Program-made: the position numbers and the translations under genes | Assembly: GCA_016630905.1 (NCBI GenBank) | Contig: WBMQ01000005.1 | Coordinates: 62,001 to 126,000 of the forward strand | From: Capillidium heterosporum | Lineage: Eukaryota; Entomophthoromycota; Entomophthoromycetes; Entomophthorales; Capillidiaceae | DNA: 64,000 bases | Direction of reading: 5' to 3' | Notes under the pieces: model-generated | Database searches by the model: none | What the model was told of the DNA's origin: nothing | What the model saw: the letters and a program-made list of their open reading frames with translations, nothing else | Part shown: positions 1 through 12,964 of the stretch, piece after piece | Layout: each line of letters begins with the position of its first letter | Position numbering within the stretch: the first letter of the stretch is position 1

Positions 1-247
1 TGTTTTAAAATTAAATCATAGTTTATAATATAGACTAAAATTGGAAAATAAAATTATATATTATAGAAAAAATTATTTATACTTTTAAATACAAAGGCTT
101 AATAAAGCAAAATACTTTAAATTTTAAAATTTTATAAGCTATAATAAAGGAAAGTACAACTAATATATATAATTTTAATAATAGATATTAATAACAATAA
201 ATCTTTAAGTCTAAATAATAGTAATACTAAATTAATATATAAAAAGT
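1..247. other. AT-rich sequence, no feature
   Basis: TpA-saturated sequence with no open frame of note. It looks like the eroded interior or flank of the LTR remnant that follows; nothing specific can be assigned. Confidence 0.5.
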
Positions 248-930
248 CTAAAGTCTAAAAAGGCATTATTAGATCTAATTAATATCAACATTATATTATG
301 AACTTATAATATAATAGGTTAGAAAAGTGAAACTAAGACCTACTACTATATTAGTAATAAAGACTTGAATTTTCTAGATAATAGGCTAAATATCTAAGTA
401 AAGAAGGTATACTTTAAAAACTATTTATATAATAATAATTAAGTCTTAGTTTTAAAAGTATACTAAAAAGATAGGTTAGAACTTAAAAATAAAATAGTGC
501 TAAACTAGAGGAAGCTAGCTAAATAGTAGTTATTTAGCTATTAGTACTATAGTATTAGGATTAAAGATAAAAGTTAGTTAATAGATTAATATTAGTTTAA
601 AAGAATAAATAGTATTAGTAATATTAATTACCTAAAGAAGATAAGATCTAAAGATAGTAAGAATTGCTAAAAGGTAGTGGAAGGCTGAAAGGACAGAAAG
701 ACTAAACTATATAGTATTACTATACTAAAAATAAAAGTATAAATAAATAATATATTTATTTAGAAATAAAGAATAAGATTAGGCTACTAGAAATAGTTAT
801 AGCTAAAAATAAAAGATAAATAATAGCTATTAAAAATAGCAAGATAGAATATTATTAAGATACTAGTTTTTAGTAGCTACTAAAAGGTTTAAATATTTTT
901 AAATATTTTAGTTATAATGATATTAGTAGG
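248..930 (-). mobile_element. LTR family A (long variant), minus orientation, degraded
   Basis: The stretch reads as the reverse of the family A LTR defined at 1138-1798: the block around 260-350 matches the reverse of 1700-1790, and 790-915 matches the reverse of about 1390-1530. It carries an extra interior block (about 380-600) that is shared, in opposite orientation, with 17310-17600, so it belongs to a longer subfamily. Nearly every C/G that differs from the better copies is a C to T or G to A change, consistent with RIP. The right end is truncated or rearranged around 915-930. Boundaries are approximate. Confidence 0.6.
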
Positions 931-1137
931 ATTAGGCTTTTCTTTAACAATCCACTACTTTATAAATTAAGTATTATTAAGTTTATCTAAAGAACTAGTA
1001 ATTCTATTAACTACCACTGATATGTTTTCTATTATTGAAAGGTGTAAATCAGCTAATATGCTACTAATTATTAGAGTTTTTAGGCTATAATTAAGTTTAA
1101 GAAAATAATAAAGGTAATTAAAATATTTGATATATAA

Positions 1138-1798
1138 TGTAACAACCCTGATTGTTACAATTCCTAACCTGAGGTCATCAACTGATTTTCTTTGCACACC
1201 ACACTATTTTCTTTCCCTTACCAACTTTCGATGTCCACTTTCCAATTATATCTAGTTTCAAACAGAAATCTATTCTATTTATTAGATATTCTTGATGATT
1301 TTCCATATTTATAGTTTTGGCTATAAGTTAGAAACCCTAGCTATTACCAGCATAGCATTTTGATATTGGGATTCAGATATTCAGCAAGTATTGCCAAGAT
1401 ACCAAAAGGGTATTTAAACCCTTGGAATGCCATTGAAGGCTGGTATCTTGACAACATTCCACCTTGCTATTTTCTAAATAGCTGTTACTCACCTCTTGAT
1501 CTCAACTATTAACTATAGCTATTGTGACAGCCTGATCTGTTTTGTCTACAAATAAAGTATTGTTCTTGGTCAGCCTTTTAGTTATTAGCTTGTGCGAATA
1601 TGTGGTTTAACTTCTATACCCTCTTAGCTCACTCTGTTCAAACTTTCTTTGCTTCCCTTTGGACTTACCTTCTTTGGGTGATTCATATTACCAATGCTGT
1701 AGTTAGCATTGGTTCTACTGTCCCAACCTCTCATGTCATATGCTCCCATTATGACACCATCATTAGTTGGATCCAACAGCACCCTCTTGGACCTTACA
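1138..1798 (+). mobile_element. Solo LTR, family A, best-preserved copy
   Basis: The element is 661 bp, starts TGTAACAACC and ends GACCTTACA (TG...CA ends, TGTAA/TTACA terminal inverted repeat). It is flanked by a perfect 5-bp target-site duplication, tataa, at 1133-1137 and 1799-1803. Its first 22 bases fold as a hairpin (TGTAACAA / TTGTTACA). An ataaag poly(A)-like signal lies near 1549-1556. It retains far more C and G than its other copies, so it was inserted recently or escaped RIP. No gag-pol is attached, hence a solo LTR. The small open frame at 1600-1803 ends just past the LTR edge and is probably fortuitous. Confidence 0.87.
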
Positions 1799-1803
1799 TA
1801 TAA

Positions 1804-2379
1804 GGTAGATTTATAACTAAGATAATTATAAATTGAAAAATAAAAAAATTTTAAAAATTGATAAAATATAGCAAAAGAAAGAAAACTAAAAAAAGAATAA
1901 GTTTATAACTTAATAATTAGGATTGTAATAATTTGTATTATTATAAAAAGGATAGTAAAATCCTCTCTAAAAAATATTTAGATTTAAACTTTAATAAAGA
2001 TAAATTCATCTTAATGTTACTTTACTATAAAACCAAAATTACTAAAAATAATACTAAAATAAAAAAGCTTTAACAGAATAATATTAATATTTAGAAAAAA
2101 AGCTATTAAAAATATATTAAATAGTATAAATCACTATTATAACAATACTATGTTTATTAATACCTTTATAAGTAAAAATAAGAAAGATGGTATTAAGCAT
2201 TATTTAGATGATGTTAGTTTAGGATCAATAATCTTTAAGCTAAATACAACAATATTACTTTATTAACTATATTTAAAATAGTAGATTAAGCTAGAAAGCT
2301 ATAATAAGGCAAGGTTTTTAAAGATAATAAAGGTTGAAATAGAATATTAACCAACAAAGACATTGGGTACTAGTATATA
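1804..2379. other. AT-rich spacer between LTR A and transposase relic
   Basis: No open frame or recognisable repeat. The part after about 2160 may be the mutated N-terminal DNA-binding region of the transposase that follows, but I could not align it convincingly. Confidence 0.4.
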
Positions 2380-3196
2380 TTGGAGATAAAGTCTACTACA
2401 AAACTTAAAAATTTGAAGAATATTTTAAGTAAGGTAGCAAATGTTGATGTTTGTGAAAAGACATCCTCAAATAGCTTGAAAAGTGCTAAATATACTTGGA
2501 AAGTTATAACCAAAATTCCAGTTCATTGGAATAAACCAAGTACAGTAATAAAGAGGTACCTTTACCATATTATAACTTCTTAACTCTTATATTAGAAAAA
2601 ATCACATTTCGGCTTTAAATAATTTTCAAGATAGGAAGAAGCTTTATATGGACGAGTCGAGCTTCAATATAAATCTAACATGTAACCATGGTTGGGCACC
2701 AGCAGGCAATAAAGCTTCGGTACTTAAATAATAAAAGGTTAAAGCAATAAATATAATAGCTGGAATATCTCAGTTGGGTGAATATGTAACAAAGTATATC
2801 AACGAAAGTGGTACTGGCATAGAATCCAATACATATGTCCAAATTTACGAATTTTTCATGGAGAACATTAGCTTTTTTATAGGTGGATTGATTATTCTCG
2901 ACAATGCTTCAATACATATAAGAGCATTCAAAGAAGGCGACTTACTCCGAGCATTTAAAAAAAAGGATATCAAATACCTTTTCTTACCCCCATTTTCTCC
3001 ATTTTTGAATCCCGTTGAACATTCATTCAATTCAGTGAAGGGCTATGTCGCTGATGCTCCATTTAGAACTAGGCCTGAGTTCAATTTAGCCATCCACGAA
3101 GGGTTTCGTGAACATGTAACTAGCAATAACGTTACTAATTGGATCCTTAAAACAGAGTCCTATCAGCAAGCTATAACCGGCAACATTCTATCTTGA
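2380..3196 (+). pseudogene. Degenerate DDE transposase (IS630/Tc1-mariner type)
   Basis: Two coding blocks in different frames remain. The first (2380-2583) resembles the helix-turn-helix/linker part of Tc1-type transposases. The second (about 2642-3196) carries the catalytic core: MDESSFN (first Asp), ILDNASIH (second Asp) and LPPFSPFLNPVEHSFN (Glu), with 38 residues between the second Asp and the Glu. The second block is interrupted by two consecutive TAA codons at 2729-2734, which are what CAA CAA would become by C to T change in a CpA context, the RIP signature. With stops and a frame break it cannot encode an active enzyme. I found no clear terminal inverted repeats. The family is well supported; the exact subfamily is not. 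Confidence 0.8.
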
Positions 3197-3689
3197 ATTT
3201 ATTCCATCTATTTCGTATTCAAATTGAGAGTTGTACTCCATTTTTAAAATTCAGCTAAACATAGTCTAATCCATCACTGACTATTATTTCAAGTAATACT
3301 TTATAAGTTTTATCAACACCATAGAGCTAAAGTGGTTCTTAACCTACACCAACTAATTCAAACCATTTACAATCTCAAAACTTTGGCCTCTAACCCTGCA
3401 TTATCTTCAACCCATTCTCCAAACCTTACCCTAAACTTCACTTAAGCAGGCACATCCAACAAGTCTAAAGTTGAGTAGCAAACTAAATAAGACCCATTTA
3501 CTTTGAATATCACTTTCCACTTACTATTCCAACTACAATAAATGCTTTGTCAACTACTTTACAATAGCTTCTATTTTAAAAGAACTTGAAGTTCTTAACT
3601 TATAGCATCACTATCCCAAATAGTGAATTTGAGTGTCATGTTGCTACAAGAGTTCGATGACGATCTATATTGAATTGATATACTTGGGA
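3197..3689. other. Non-coding flank of the transposase relic
   Basis: The sequence has a more balanced base composition than the rest of the island and no open frame. It may be the 3' end of the DNA transposon or unique DNA caught between elements. Confidence 0.35.
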
Positions 3690-3982
3690 TTTTGGGATTT
3701 GGGATTTCGTGTTTTTAGGTCTTTAAGGTTTTAAGATCATACATTGAGTTGGATTGGTTTAATTAAATGTTTAAAGATTCTCAGCCAGTGGTTTTGCAGA
3801 AATTAAGAGTTTTGAATATATTAATCGGTTGTAAAGGATTCAACCATATCTGTATTAGCCAGCCCACAACACAATACATATATTAAGTCCAATTCTGAAG
3901 GACTCACCAAGTTCGACCGAGCCCAATCAAATGAAAATCCAAATAGTGGCCAGACACTTGGTGAGAACGATCAGCCAACACT
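3690..3982 (+). mobile_element. LTR family C, 5'-truncated, well preserved
   Basis: This matches the 3' part of the family C LTR (compare 22190-22350 and 19560-19848), sharing the order: Gln/Ser-free AT block, a segment ending GGTTGTAAAGGATTCAACC, a CAGCCCACAAC-like block, and the end GATCAGCCAACA at 3971-3982. It keeps many CpA dinucleotides, so it is less RIP-affected than the other copies. The 5' half with the hairpin start is missing or unrecognisable. Confidence 0.65.
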
Positions 3983-6900
3983 TTATATATTCTAAGAATT
4001 AGAAGTATTGAGTTTATTCCTTTTAGTATTTAATAAAAAATTGCTTTTTGGAAAGCTCATAATAAATAATATTAAGTAAAATATCTGAAATAGGGAATGG
4101 CATATTTAGAAATTGATTAATAATATATATGTGGGTTTTTAAATGATGCTTAAAATTCTTGCTTTGAAAAGCCAAAACCAAAACCAAAACTAGAAATAAG
4201 TATTCTATCAATGGAAATTTAATAACTGCTATGAATCTATAATTCAATAACGGCCTTTAGCAATGTTAATTGTTTATTAAATACTAGTTTTAAAGGTAAT
4301 AATAGTTTAAATTAGGGAGAACCTAATAAAGTCCATTGATTTCAAATTTTGGTGTTATACCTAAGATTTATACCAAAAAGATTAAAAATAAGTAGCATAG
4401 TAGTACTTTAAACTTATAAATACTTCACAAAATAGTTTATACCCAAACAAATCTGCTTGTATTTAAACTTGCTAAGTTAGTATAATAAACTTAGTAATCT
4501 ATAGTATATTAAATTCCAAGAACAATTAATAGCTGCTTTACATATTAAAATAAGCTATAAGTCAAGTTTAAAAAGTTAAGTTTAGAATGAAAAATCTTCT
4601 AATAAATGGTTCTATATTTTCAACTACATTTAAATTGAAATTGAACTTAAAAAATGATATACTAGTAAACAAAGCAGGCTAATGGATTACTTAAATTTAA
4701 AAATCAAAGTGAAAGCTCACCTAAAGAACTAAGATTCTATAGTATAAACAAGTGGAGGTAATTTAAAGAGTGTACATCCTTATTTACTTATCTAATCTAA
4801 AATAGTTAGTAAAATAGTACTATAGATGGGTAGTAATATAAATTACAATTATTTAGAATAAATTATAAATATTACAAAATATAACATATTGATAATAATA
4901 GTTCAAGCTAATCTAAATTAACATAATAATATCAGAGTTGAATAAATTAAAATCATTTTGTTTTAAGATAAATATCGAAATAAGTGCCTAAAAAGCTAAG
5001 ATAAAAATCCCCAAGTAAACTTCAAAAATCAATTGAGTAAAATTGCAATAACTGTTAAATTCAATCGATAATATATGATATTTGAAAAGAATTATGGCTT
5101 TTGGAAGTTTATGATATTTGAACATGAGAATTATAAATTACAATTTAAAATTTCGATTTATCCATATTATATTTCGAAAGTGACTATTATTCCAAAAATC
5201 ACTAGCAGAATGATGTTTAAATAATGTGCTTTGAGATAGTTAGAATAGAATAGATAAATGGAGTGTACTTTTGAAAATAAACAACAATATATAAATGGAA
5301 TATATAATTACAAAGTTAACTACTATTTTAGAGCTTCGTTATTAAAACTACAAATTCTTTTAAAAGTTTAAAATAAGTAATCCAATTAAAAGTATATTTA
5401 GCAAGCAAGAAACTAAATTAATTTATGGCAAGTTTGCATTAGAAATGGCAAAATATGAATTGCACTAACGTTTAACGGTATTGAAAAAGTGATATCGAAA
5501 TTCAGCAACAATAAAGGGAATACGAACTAACCACTTTTGCTGAAAATATTGAAAAGTATCTGATGAAGCTGCTATCACTAGGCTTTTTATGTTAATATTG
5601 CTACCAATACTGTTAAATCAAATTCAGCTTAATGATTTTGAAATTTACGGTTTCTAGCTATTTTAACAAGCTAATAAGAAATCAATTCAATAAAAAGGTA
5701 TAAGCTGAGTTGAATGAACGGCTTTAGGTAGCATAACTTAATAGAATTCAAATAGTAGAAAAGTATGCCTGATATCTTTATTTAAGCATGCAAAAAGACA
5801 TTAATTTTGATTAAAGGTATTTCTATTCAAGCAATGAAAGTATATTAAAGTAGCAAGTAAATAATAAACCATTAAGAAAAGCATAGTTATATAATGATCT
5901 TAATCAGGTCTAAAGAAGAATGCATAAAAGCTTCATATATATTCAAATGTAACTAAGATTCTAATCAATTCTAAATGATCCTCAGATCAACCATTTGATT
6001 ATAACCATGGCGCTTTAATAATTAAACCTGCCCGTTCCAAGGCTGAAGTATTTTAAATGCCATGAAGTTAATCATAAACGTCCAAAGTCTGAATTCTATA
6101 ATATTTGCAACAGAAAAATTTAGATAGCATATTGAAATCGTTTATCACCTCAATTTTAATGCTTGGAAACATGTAAATTTTATTACTTAAAATATAAATG
6201 CTAGATCAAAATATTTTATTTTCCAGCAAACTATTAAACCTACTAAATCTATCCACCTAGCCAGCTAAGTATACTAACATGAATCACAAAATAATTACTC
6301 AAAAGGTATAATAGATTCCGGAAATAGTGGACTGGTTTGGACCTAATTAATGGTTGAATAGCATAAATATATGTCCATAGTATTGTTAAAACCATGGAAA
6401 TTACTCTACTGTATATTTTAGTGCATTTATACTGTATTCAACTATTATACAAATCTAATCGAAATAATTGCCTATTAAATACTTCAAAATACTTTAGGAA
6501 ATAATCTCCATAAATAACATCATTTATCTAAAAGTATGGATTAGAGCTTAAAACCAGGATAGTTGAATATATTAAATAATAACTGATATAAACATAGTTA
6601 ATTATTTACTACAATTATACAAAGTTATTAGATTAATGAATATTTTTTGAAATATAGCAACTTGAAATGTAACAACATTGCAATTTCGGCAATTGAAATT
6701 GATCTGAAAAGTATACTTATACTGTATTTAAATAATTTATTTGTGAATATGTTTATGCTATTCGTTTATCAATATTAATTAAAACGAACTTGACATTATT
6801 GATAAATCCTGTAAGTTTCTTATTAAAACCAAGTATTAGAATTAAAATAAGAGCATTTAACAAAAATAGGATATTTAGTGAATAAAGCACCATTATATGC

Positions 6901-9900
6901 CAAATAATTGGCTGAATAGATTGTCGATTATTTAATGTGTTCCTTTTGATCCGAAGTAACTTTGGATAAAATCAATTACATTCAATGCTATGTTTTTCTC
7001 CATTCTTTTTAAAAAGAGCATTCTCATAATATAATTCCATGTTAATATTCTTGGGCCTTCACACTTTTGATAAAGGTAGACCAAGTTAAAAGCAAAGTTA
7101 TCGCAATCAAACTAAGAAAACTTGCTTGTTAATTTAAATCGACAAACTCAGCCTTTGAATAAATGACATATCAAATAGCACTATACAATCAGTAAAAGGG
7201 TTTAGTTGATAATGGAGGAATCACAAATTAGATAGTTATTAAAATCAGCTAAATAGAATTGAATTCAACTGCCAATTTCAGAGATATCTATTTTAGTTCA
7301 CAATCAAAGCAGGTAAATTGAATTCATCGGACCATTTAGTTCTGATTTTCGATTAAAGCTTTTATAAATTAGGTAAAATCTGCTATTTTCGAAATCTTTT
7401 TATATTAGAATGTTTAATTTTTTCATAAATATCATACTGCTAACACTCTTAAAACTATTACATAGAACCACTTACAATTATTCCTTTTAATTCGTAAGCT
7501 TATTTGAAATAGACAAACAATAGGAGATATTTATGGTTCTGAAATCTATATCAAACTCCATAATTTCAAATTTATCAGCATGGGATAATTTATAGGCTAT
7601 ACAAGTACTATTTTAAAGTACATATGATTCATAATATAAAATAGTAAGAAATGATGTTTTGATTCCTGATTAATTTAGATTTCTATGTAGATATACCAAC
7701 CAGTCCGACTAAAATAATCTTTGCTAATATGATATTAATTGTTTGAATACTATAATGCAGATTTGTGTATTTCGATAAAATATGTAGCTATTTGCAAAAC
7801 CACTTGATGAAAAACATGCTACAATTAATTTTCATTAACTTTAATAAGTTCATGTTTTCGAGAGTTACTTGTAAATTTTGATTAACATAATCACTTACTT
7901 TTGAAGGAAGCCAATAATGTTTAATGTATATGGTTTTCAAACTAATTTATGGAATAAACTATATAGAAAACTTAAGTTTTAGGAAACTCGAAATTTACAG
8001 ATTTTTATAAAAGTTGAATTATTCAATACTTTACAAAAATTCAGTGGCTAATCTGAAATATTTTAAACCAATTCTGCTTAAATAACTTCAGCTAATGCCA
8101 TCTGTTCTTTCAGTTTGACAGCACTACAAATCATCACACTATCAAATATGCCTTATTGTAAGGACTAAGGTACTTCATATTTGTGAATTATGAAGCAACA
8201 TATCTAGCACTGTAATGTGCTAGCTAATCCAAGCTGTTAATAATGCTATATGACAATTACTAACTCAGTTGGATTTGTGATTACAATTAATATCTTTGAA
8301 TGCAAAGTTTTCCAAAAATCATAGGTTTATTGCAAAATAACATGAGTTCTATTAGATATTATGCAATTTTTACAATTAAATTATCTAACCAATCCTTAAT
8401 TTGAGGGGTTTAGAAATCAACAGTTACTGGTGAGATTGGTTCATTTACAAAACTACCCAGTTGATTCCAAAAAACCATATTTACTACTTAAATTTAGCAA
8501 AAATGTAGATTAAACAATTGAATTCTGAAACTACAATAAGAGTTTTAAAATGTCAGTATATATTGAGGTGTATTTGAATAATTCAAAAATATATTGTGAA
8601 CTCGTAAATAAGTAATTTAAACTCTCAAAATCGATATAATTCATTCTAATTTCATGTGTTTTTATTTATTCTACATATTTTTTATGGTACTATATGCTTA
8701 ATATTGAAATTTTAATTAGACTCTGACATAAACCTTGATTTTTAACAAAACTGGTAATTTCGTAATTCTTTGTATTATTTAATAATTTGAATACCATTCT
8801 ACTATCCCTGAGATTACTATATTGATGATCATGTAAGCTAAACACAAGTTTAATATTTGTACTTTATATTTACTTTGAGTATCTAAATATCTTACTCTTA
8901 AATGGATCTAATAACTAAAGCACAAAATTTGCTTATTTATCTTTTAGAACTACAATACAATACATACTGCATCTATCAAACGCTATATTTGTTTCAGCTT
9001 GTAAGTAGATGGTATTCATTTTTAAACTATTTTACTACAGTAGTATACTATTTATTGCTTTTTCAAATAATTATCAAGTCGAAAATATGCTACGTTAGAT
9101 ATTTTTTAATTAAATTTACCTAATCCGATTACATTCAATTTCATTTTAGAATACTTGCTATAAATATTTATTTAAAACTATTCTAATTCTTTTATAAAAT
9201 AACCTTTAGTATAAGCAATTATCATTCTTAGCTTTACATAAAAATATTCAAAAAATTTAGTCAGATAAAGCATCATTGAGTGCAATTTGAATTTGTATAT
9301 AGAGATCCATTTTACCACAACTTGGATATAATAATGACGTTAATAATAGCCTCTAATTTATTAAATGTATAATGCATTTTTAAAATTAATTATTGAATCA
9401 TTATTTCATACAAAAGTACTTAGTATTTAATTCCTGAAAGTTGGTTTACAATTTAATTATACACTGATAAAATTGAAAAAATAGTGTGTTTACTAAATAC
9501 TTTTACACTTTGATTTTAAATTGTTTAATATTCTTTCAGACAAGACTCGGTTTTTAGTAACTATTTAATTGAAATATTTTGATTTTTTTATTGCATTTAA
9601 TTAATTTATAACTACACTATATTCTAACAGCAATTAAAGTTAATAAATTTATATTATATTATTGAAACTCCATACTATTTAGTTTTAGGTTCCATTATCT
9701 ACTAGTATTTCTATTACTTTTTTCTAGGTTTTTTAATACATTACTTGTTTCTAATAATTACAAATTTTATATTATTTGCTCTTTATTATCATTTACTAAC
9801 TACTATTAATAGTTTGAATATTTCTTACTATAAGTTATAATTTATTTGATCACTTCTATTATTATTACTTTTATAGTTTATATTATATTTTAAAAGCATT

Positions 9901-10035
9901 TTAATAATTATTAATATTTTTCATTTTTGACAGCATTTAAACTATAATAAAGCTATATGATTTAATTTTACTTAGTATAAATATTTAGATAATATTTAAT
10001 ATGTAAACTTTAGCTTATTTCTATTTGATAAATTA
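3983..10035. other. Gene-free AT-rich desert
   Basis: About 6 kb without a credible coding region on either strand; the longest open frames (4023-4247 and 8902-9123) are low-complexity and show no domain. Unlike the flanking repeats, most of it (about 4260-9640) does not match other parts of this window and is not reduced to near-pure TpA. From about 9640 the sequence becomes TpA-rich again, leading into an LTR. It could be very old eroded transposon DNA or a regional centromere-type sequence; nothing in it decides. Confidence 0.6.
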
Positions 10036-10775
10036 TGTAACAATCTTGATTATAATAATGCCGACTATTAGGTCGTATATCTATTCCTTTTCTGTTTTTT
10101 TTGCCACCTTTTCTAACCAACCTCGATTTCTTAATCTTTAATTCATAAATTTTCCAGTCACCAGCCACCCCATGTCTTAGAAACCTTAACCCTTTTTATC
10201 AACAGTATAGCATCAGATCCTGGCATTTCAACAATAGTAACTCTCCCATAGTCGTCAGTCTAATTATGGACTTTTCTGGTCAAATTTTGCGAAAACTTAA
10301 TCGATAGAGTAGTTAATTGAGGACTTAAACCCACTCCATCTGATATGACTATTATCAAGAAACCAAAAGAGTATTTAAACCTCTTTTTGTTGCTATCCAA
10401 AGCGAGCATATTGATAACGTTCCACCTCACTATTTATAGCTGTTTCTGATAGCCTAATTCTGTTTCTCTTGCTATAGTTGTTTCTGACAGCCTAATCTTC
10501 TGTTTTGCCTACAAATAAAGTATTGTTCCTGATCAGCCTTTTAGTTATTAGATAGTGCGAATATGTGGTTCGACTTCTTTGTCCTCTTAACTCACTCTGT
10601 TTATACTTTCTTTACTTTCTTTGCTTTCCTTCCCTTTAGACTTATTTTCTTTAGATAGTTTAAACTACCAATATAGTAGTTAGCATTGGTTTTACTGTTC
10701 TGATCTATTAGGTTATATATTTTTACTATTATATTATTACTAGTTGGATTTAACAGCGCTTATTTAAATCTTATA
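10036..10775 (+). mobile_element. LTR family A copy, partly RIP-mutated
   Basis: It starts TGTAACAATCTTGATTATAA and ends AAATCTTATA, colinear with the reference copy at 1138-1798, including the block around 10515-10570 (ataaagtattgttcctgatc and the tgtggttcgac segment). It is about 80 bp longer than the reference through small internal duplications. The flanking pentamers (aatta and ctata) do not match, so a target-site duplication is not preserved. Confidence 0.75.
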
Positions 10776-11411
10776 CTATAAACCAAAATATTATAAGTTT
10801 TAGAATTATAGAATTTTTAGTTTAGTTTTTAATTAAATATTAGTTAATTTTGCTAAGCTTAATCAAACTTAGTAAGTATTTTAGTATAAATAGACTATAT
10901 TTAGCTATATTATAACTATTTTATATACTTAAAACTCTAACTTCTATGTAGCCTTTAGCTAAAATCTCCAATTATTTACTTAAAATAATTTAACTTTAAA
11001 TACTTAAGTATATAGTTTAAATATATTATAAAATTTAAAAAAAGCTAAGCTTAGTAATATTTGAATAAATTTTTTTTAACAAAAAGATAAGATATATATC
11101 CTAGTTATAGTAGTTTATTACTAAAGCTAAATCTTAATTAATTTGGAAAATAGTAACTAAAAGGTTTAAATTTTAAAATACTCCAATATTTATATATAAT
11201 TTATATAATTTAATTAAAAATCCAAATTAATATAAGGAACTATTAATTTCATATATATTACTAGCTACTAAATATTTTAAACTATAGTTTAGCTAGATAG
11301 ATTATTAAACTAATTTGCTAAGCAAACAAAGCCCTTGGAATAGCAAGATTAGTGAATTTGATTATCCAGAATACTAATAAATATATAATTGCTTTATGGA
11401 AACAAAATTAT
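10776..11411. other. AT-rich spacer upstream of tRNA
   Basis: TpA-rich, no open frame, no repeat assigned. The last 80 bases before the tRNA regain some C and G. Confidence 0.4.
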
Positions 11412-11484
11412 GGGGGTTTAGCTCAGTTGGTAGAGCGATCGCTTCGCATGCGATAGGCCCCGGGTTCAATTCCCGGATCCTCCA
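11412..11484 (+). tRNA. tRNA-Ala (anticodon CGC)
   Basis: A 73-nt gene without intron that folds into a full cloverleaf. Acceptor stem GGGGGTT/ATCCTCC carries the G3:U70 wobble pair, the alanine identity element. D arm is GCTC-AGTTGGTA-GAGC, anticodon stem ATCGC/GCGAT around loop TTCGCAT (anticodon CGC, reading GCG), and T arm CCGGG/CCCGG around TTCAATT. The discriminator base is A11484. The only flaw is a T-T mismatch at acceptor pair 6. A T-run at about 11497-11502 can serve as the Pol III terminator. It lies alone inside the RIP-degraded island yet is essentially intact, so it is probably functional. Confidence 0.93.
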
Positions 11485-11664
11485 TTTATCTTTGTATTTT
11501 TTATATTAGAAAATTCTATAGCTTTAAATTTTATAATATGTAATCTAAGCTGATTAATTTTGCTTAATATTTAACTTTTATTTAAAAATAATTTTAGTTA
11601 TAAGTTTAATTAAATCTTTTATTAGGAAATGCTTATTAGTATAGATTAATTAAAAGGTAATAAT
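11485..11664. terminator. Pol III terminator region and AT-rich spacer
   Basis: A T6-class run (about 11497-11502) follows the tRNA at a normal distance for RNA polymerase III termination. The rest is featureless AT-rich DNA up to the next LTR. Confidence 0.5.
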
Positions 11665-12311
11665 TGTAATAACTCTAATTATTACAATTTCTAATATAAG
11701 GTCATTGACTGATTTTCTTTATACACCATATTGTTTTTTTCTTTTACCAACTTTTGATTTTTTACTTTCCATTTATATCTAGTTTCAATTAGAAATTAAT
11801 CTACTTATTAGATATTTTTAACTATTTTTTCTATATTTTAGTTTTGGCTATAAGTTAGAAACTCTAGTTATTATTAATATAGTATTTTTGATATTAAGAT
11901 TCTGATAACTAGCAAGTATTGCCAAGATACCAAAAGAGTATTTAAACCTTTAAGATGTTACTAAAAGCCAGCATCTTAATAATATTTTACCTTACTATTT
12001 TTCTAATAACTATTACTTATCTCTTAATCTTAGCTATTATAATAGCCTAATCTGTTTTTTTTACTATAGCTATCTTTAACAGCCTAATTTGTTTTGCTTA
12101 TAAATAAAGTATTGCTTTTAGTTAGTCTTTTAGCTATTAAATTATACAAATATATAGTTTAATTTCTATATCCTTTTAGCTTACTTTATTTAAACTTTCT
12201 TTACTTTTCTTTAAACTTATCTTCTTTAGAAAATTTATATTACTAATACTATACATTTCTATTATAGCATCATTATTAGTTAAATCTAATAGCATTTTCT
12301 TAGACTTTATA
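11665..12311 (+). mobile_element. LTR family A copy, heavily RIP-mutated
   Basis: It begins TGTAATAACTCTAATTATTACAA (hairpin start with C to T changes) and ends AGACTTTATA, colinear with 1138-1798 and of nearly the same length (647 bp). Flanking pentamers ataat and atagt differ at one base, compatible with a mutated target-site duplication. It inserted about 180 bp downstream of the tRNA-Ala gene. Confidence 0.75.
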
Positions 12312-12790
12312 ATAGTAGCTATTACTTTATATAAGCTAAAAAATATGATAATAAAGTTATTAAAAAAACTTAATTTAAAAATAGATAGAAATATTTTAAT
12401 TATAGCTAGTAAGCTAAAAAATATAGCTAAGCTTATTAGTTCAGAAAAGCTTTAAAGTTTAGTTTAAATTATTTTAATTTAAGTTAGTATAACTCTTTAT
12501 TATAAAAATGCTAGTTGTTGGTTTTAATTTATACTATTATAAAAAGTCTATACTGTACTAATAGTAAAAGAAATATCAAATGATTTAAGATATTTATTTA
12601 ATAACTACTTAATTTACTACTAAATTTACTATAAGCTTTATATAGGTAGCTTATCTTTAATGACTAGTAATAACTATTTTTACTAATTTATTAATACTAT
12701 TATTTTTCTAGATAGTTGTTAATAACTTAAAGAATACCAAGATTAAATTAAAAATAGTTAATACTAAATAAAATTCTTAATATATATTAA
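12312..12790 (+). mobile_element. LTR family B fragment, 5'-truncated
   Basis: This matches the family B LTR (20223-20924) from about its position 60 onward: the segment around 12400-12560 parallels 20390-20540, and 12560-12780 parallels 20545-20800. The 5' end is cut off at the end of the preceding family A LTR. The 3' end is lost where another B copy begins. Confidence 0.6.
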
Positions 12791-12964
12791 TATTAAGAAA
12801 TATCTACTAAGAATGCTTATTAGCAAAAGTTAGCTAAATAGTAATAATAGCTAATACTTTATAAAGGTTTAAAAACTAATAAAAAGGCTATATAAGAAGA
12901 AAACTCATACCTAAAGTTTAATCCAAAGGTAGTATATAAATAAAACTACTTTAATTATAGCTAT

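Noticed and set aside
1600-1803. 67-codon open frame in the family A LTR
   Set aside because: It lies within the LTR, is not maintained in other copies and matches no domain I know; probably chance.
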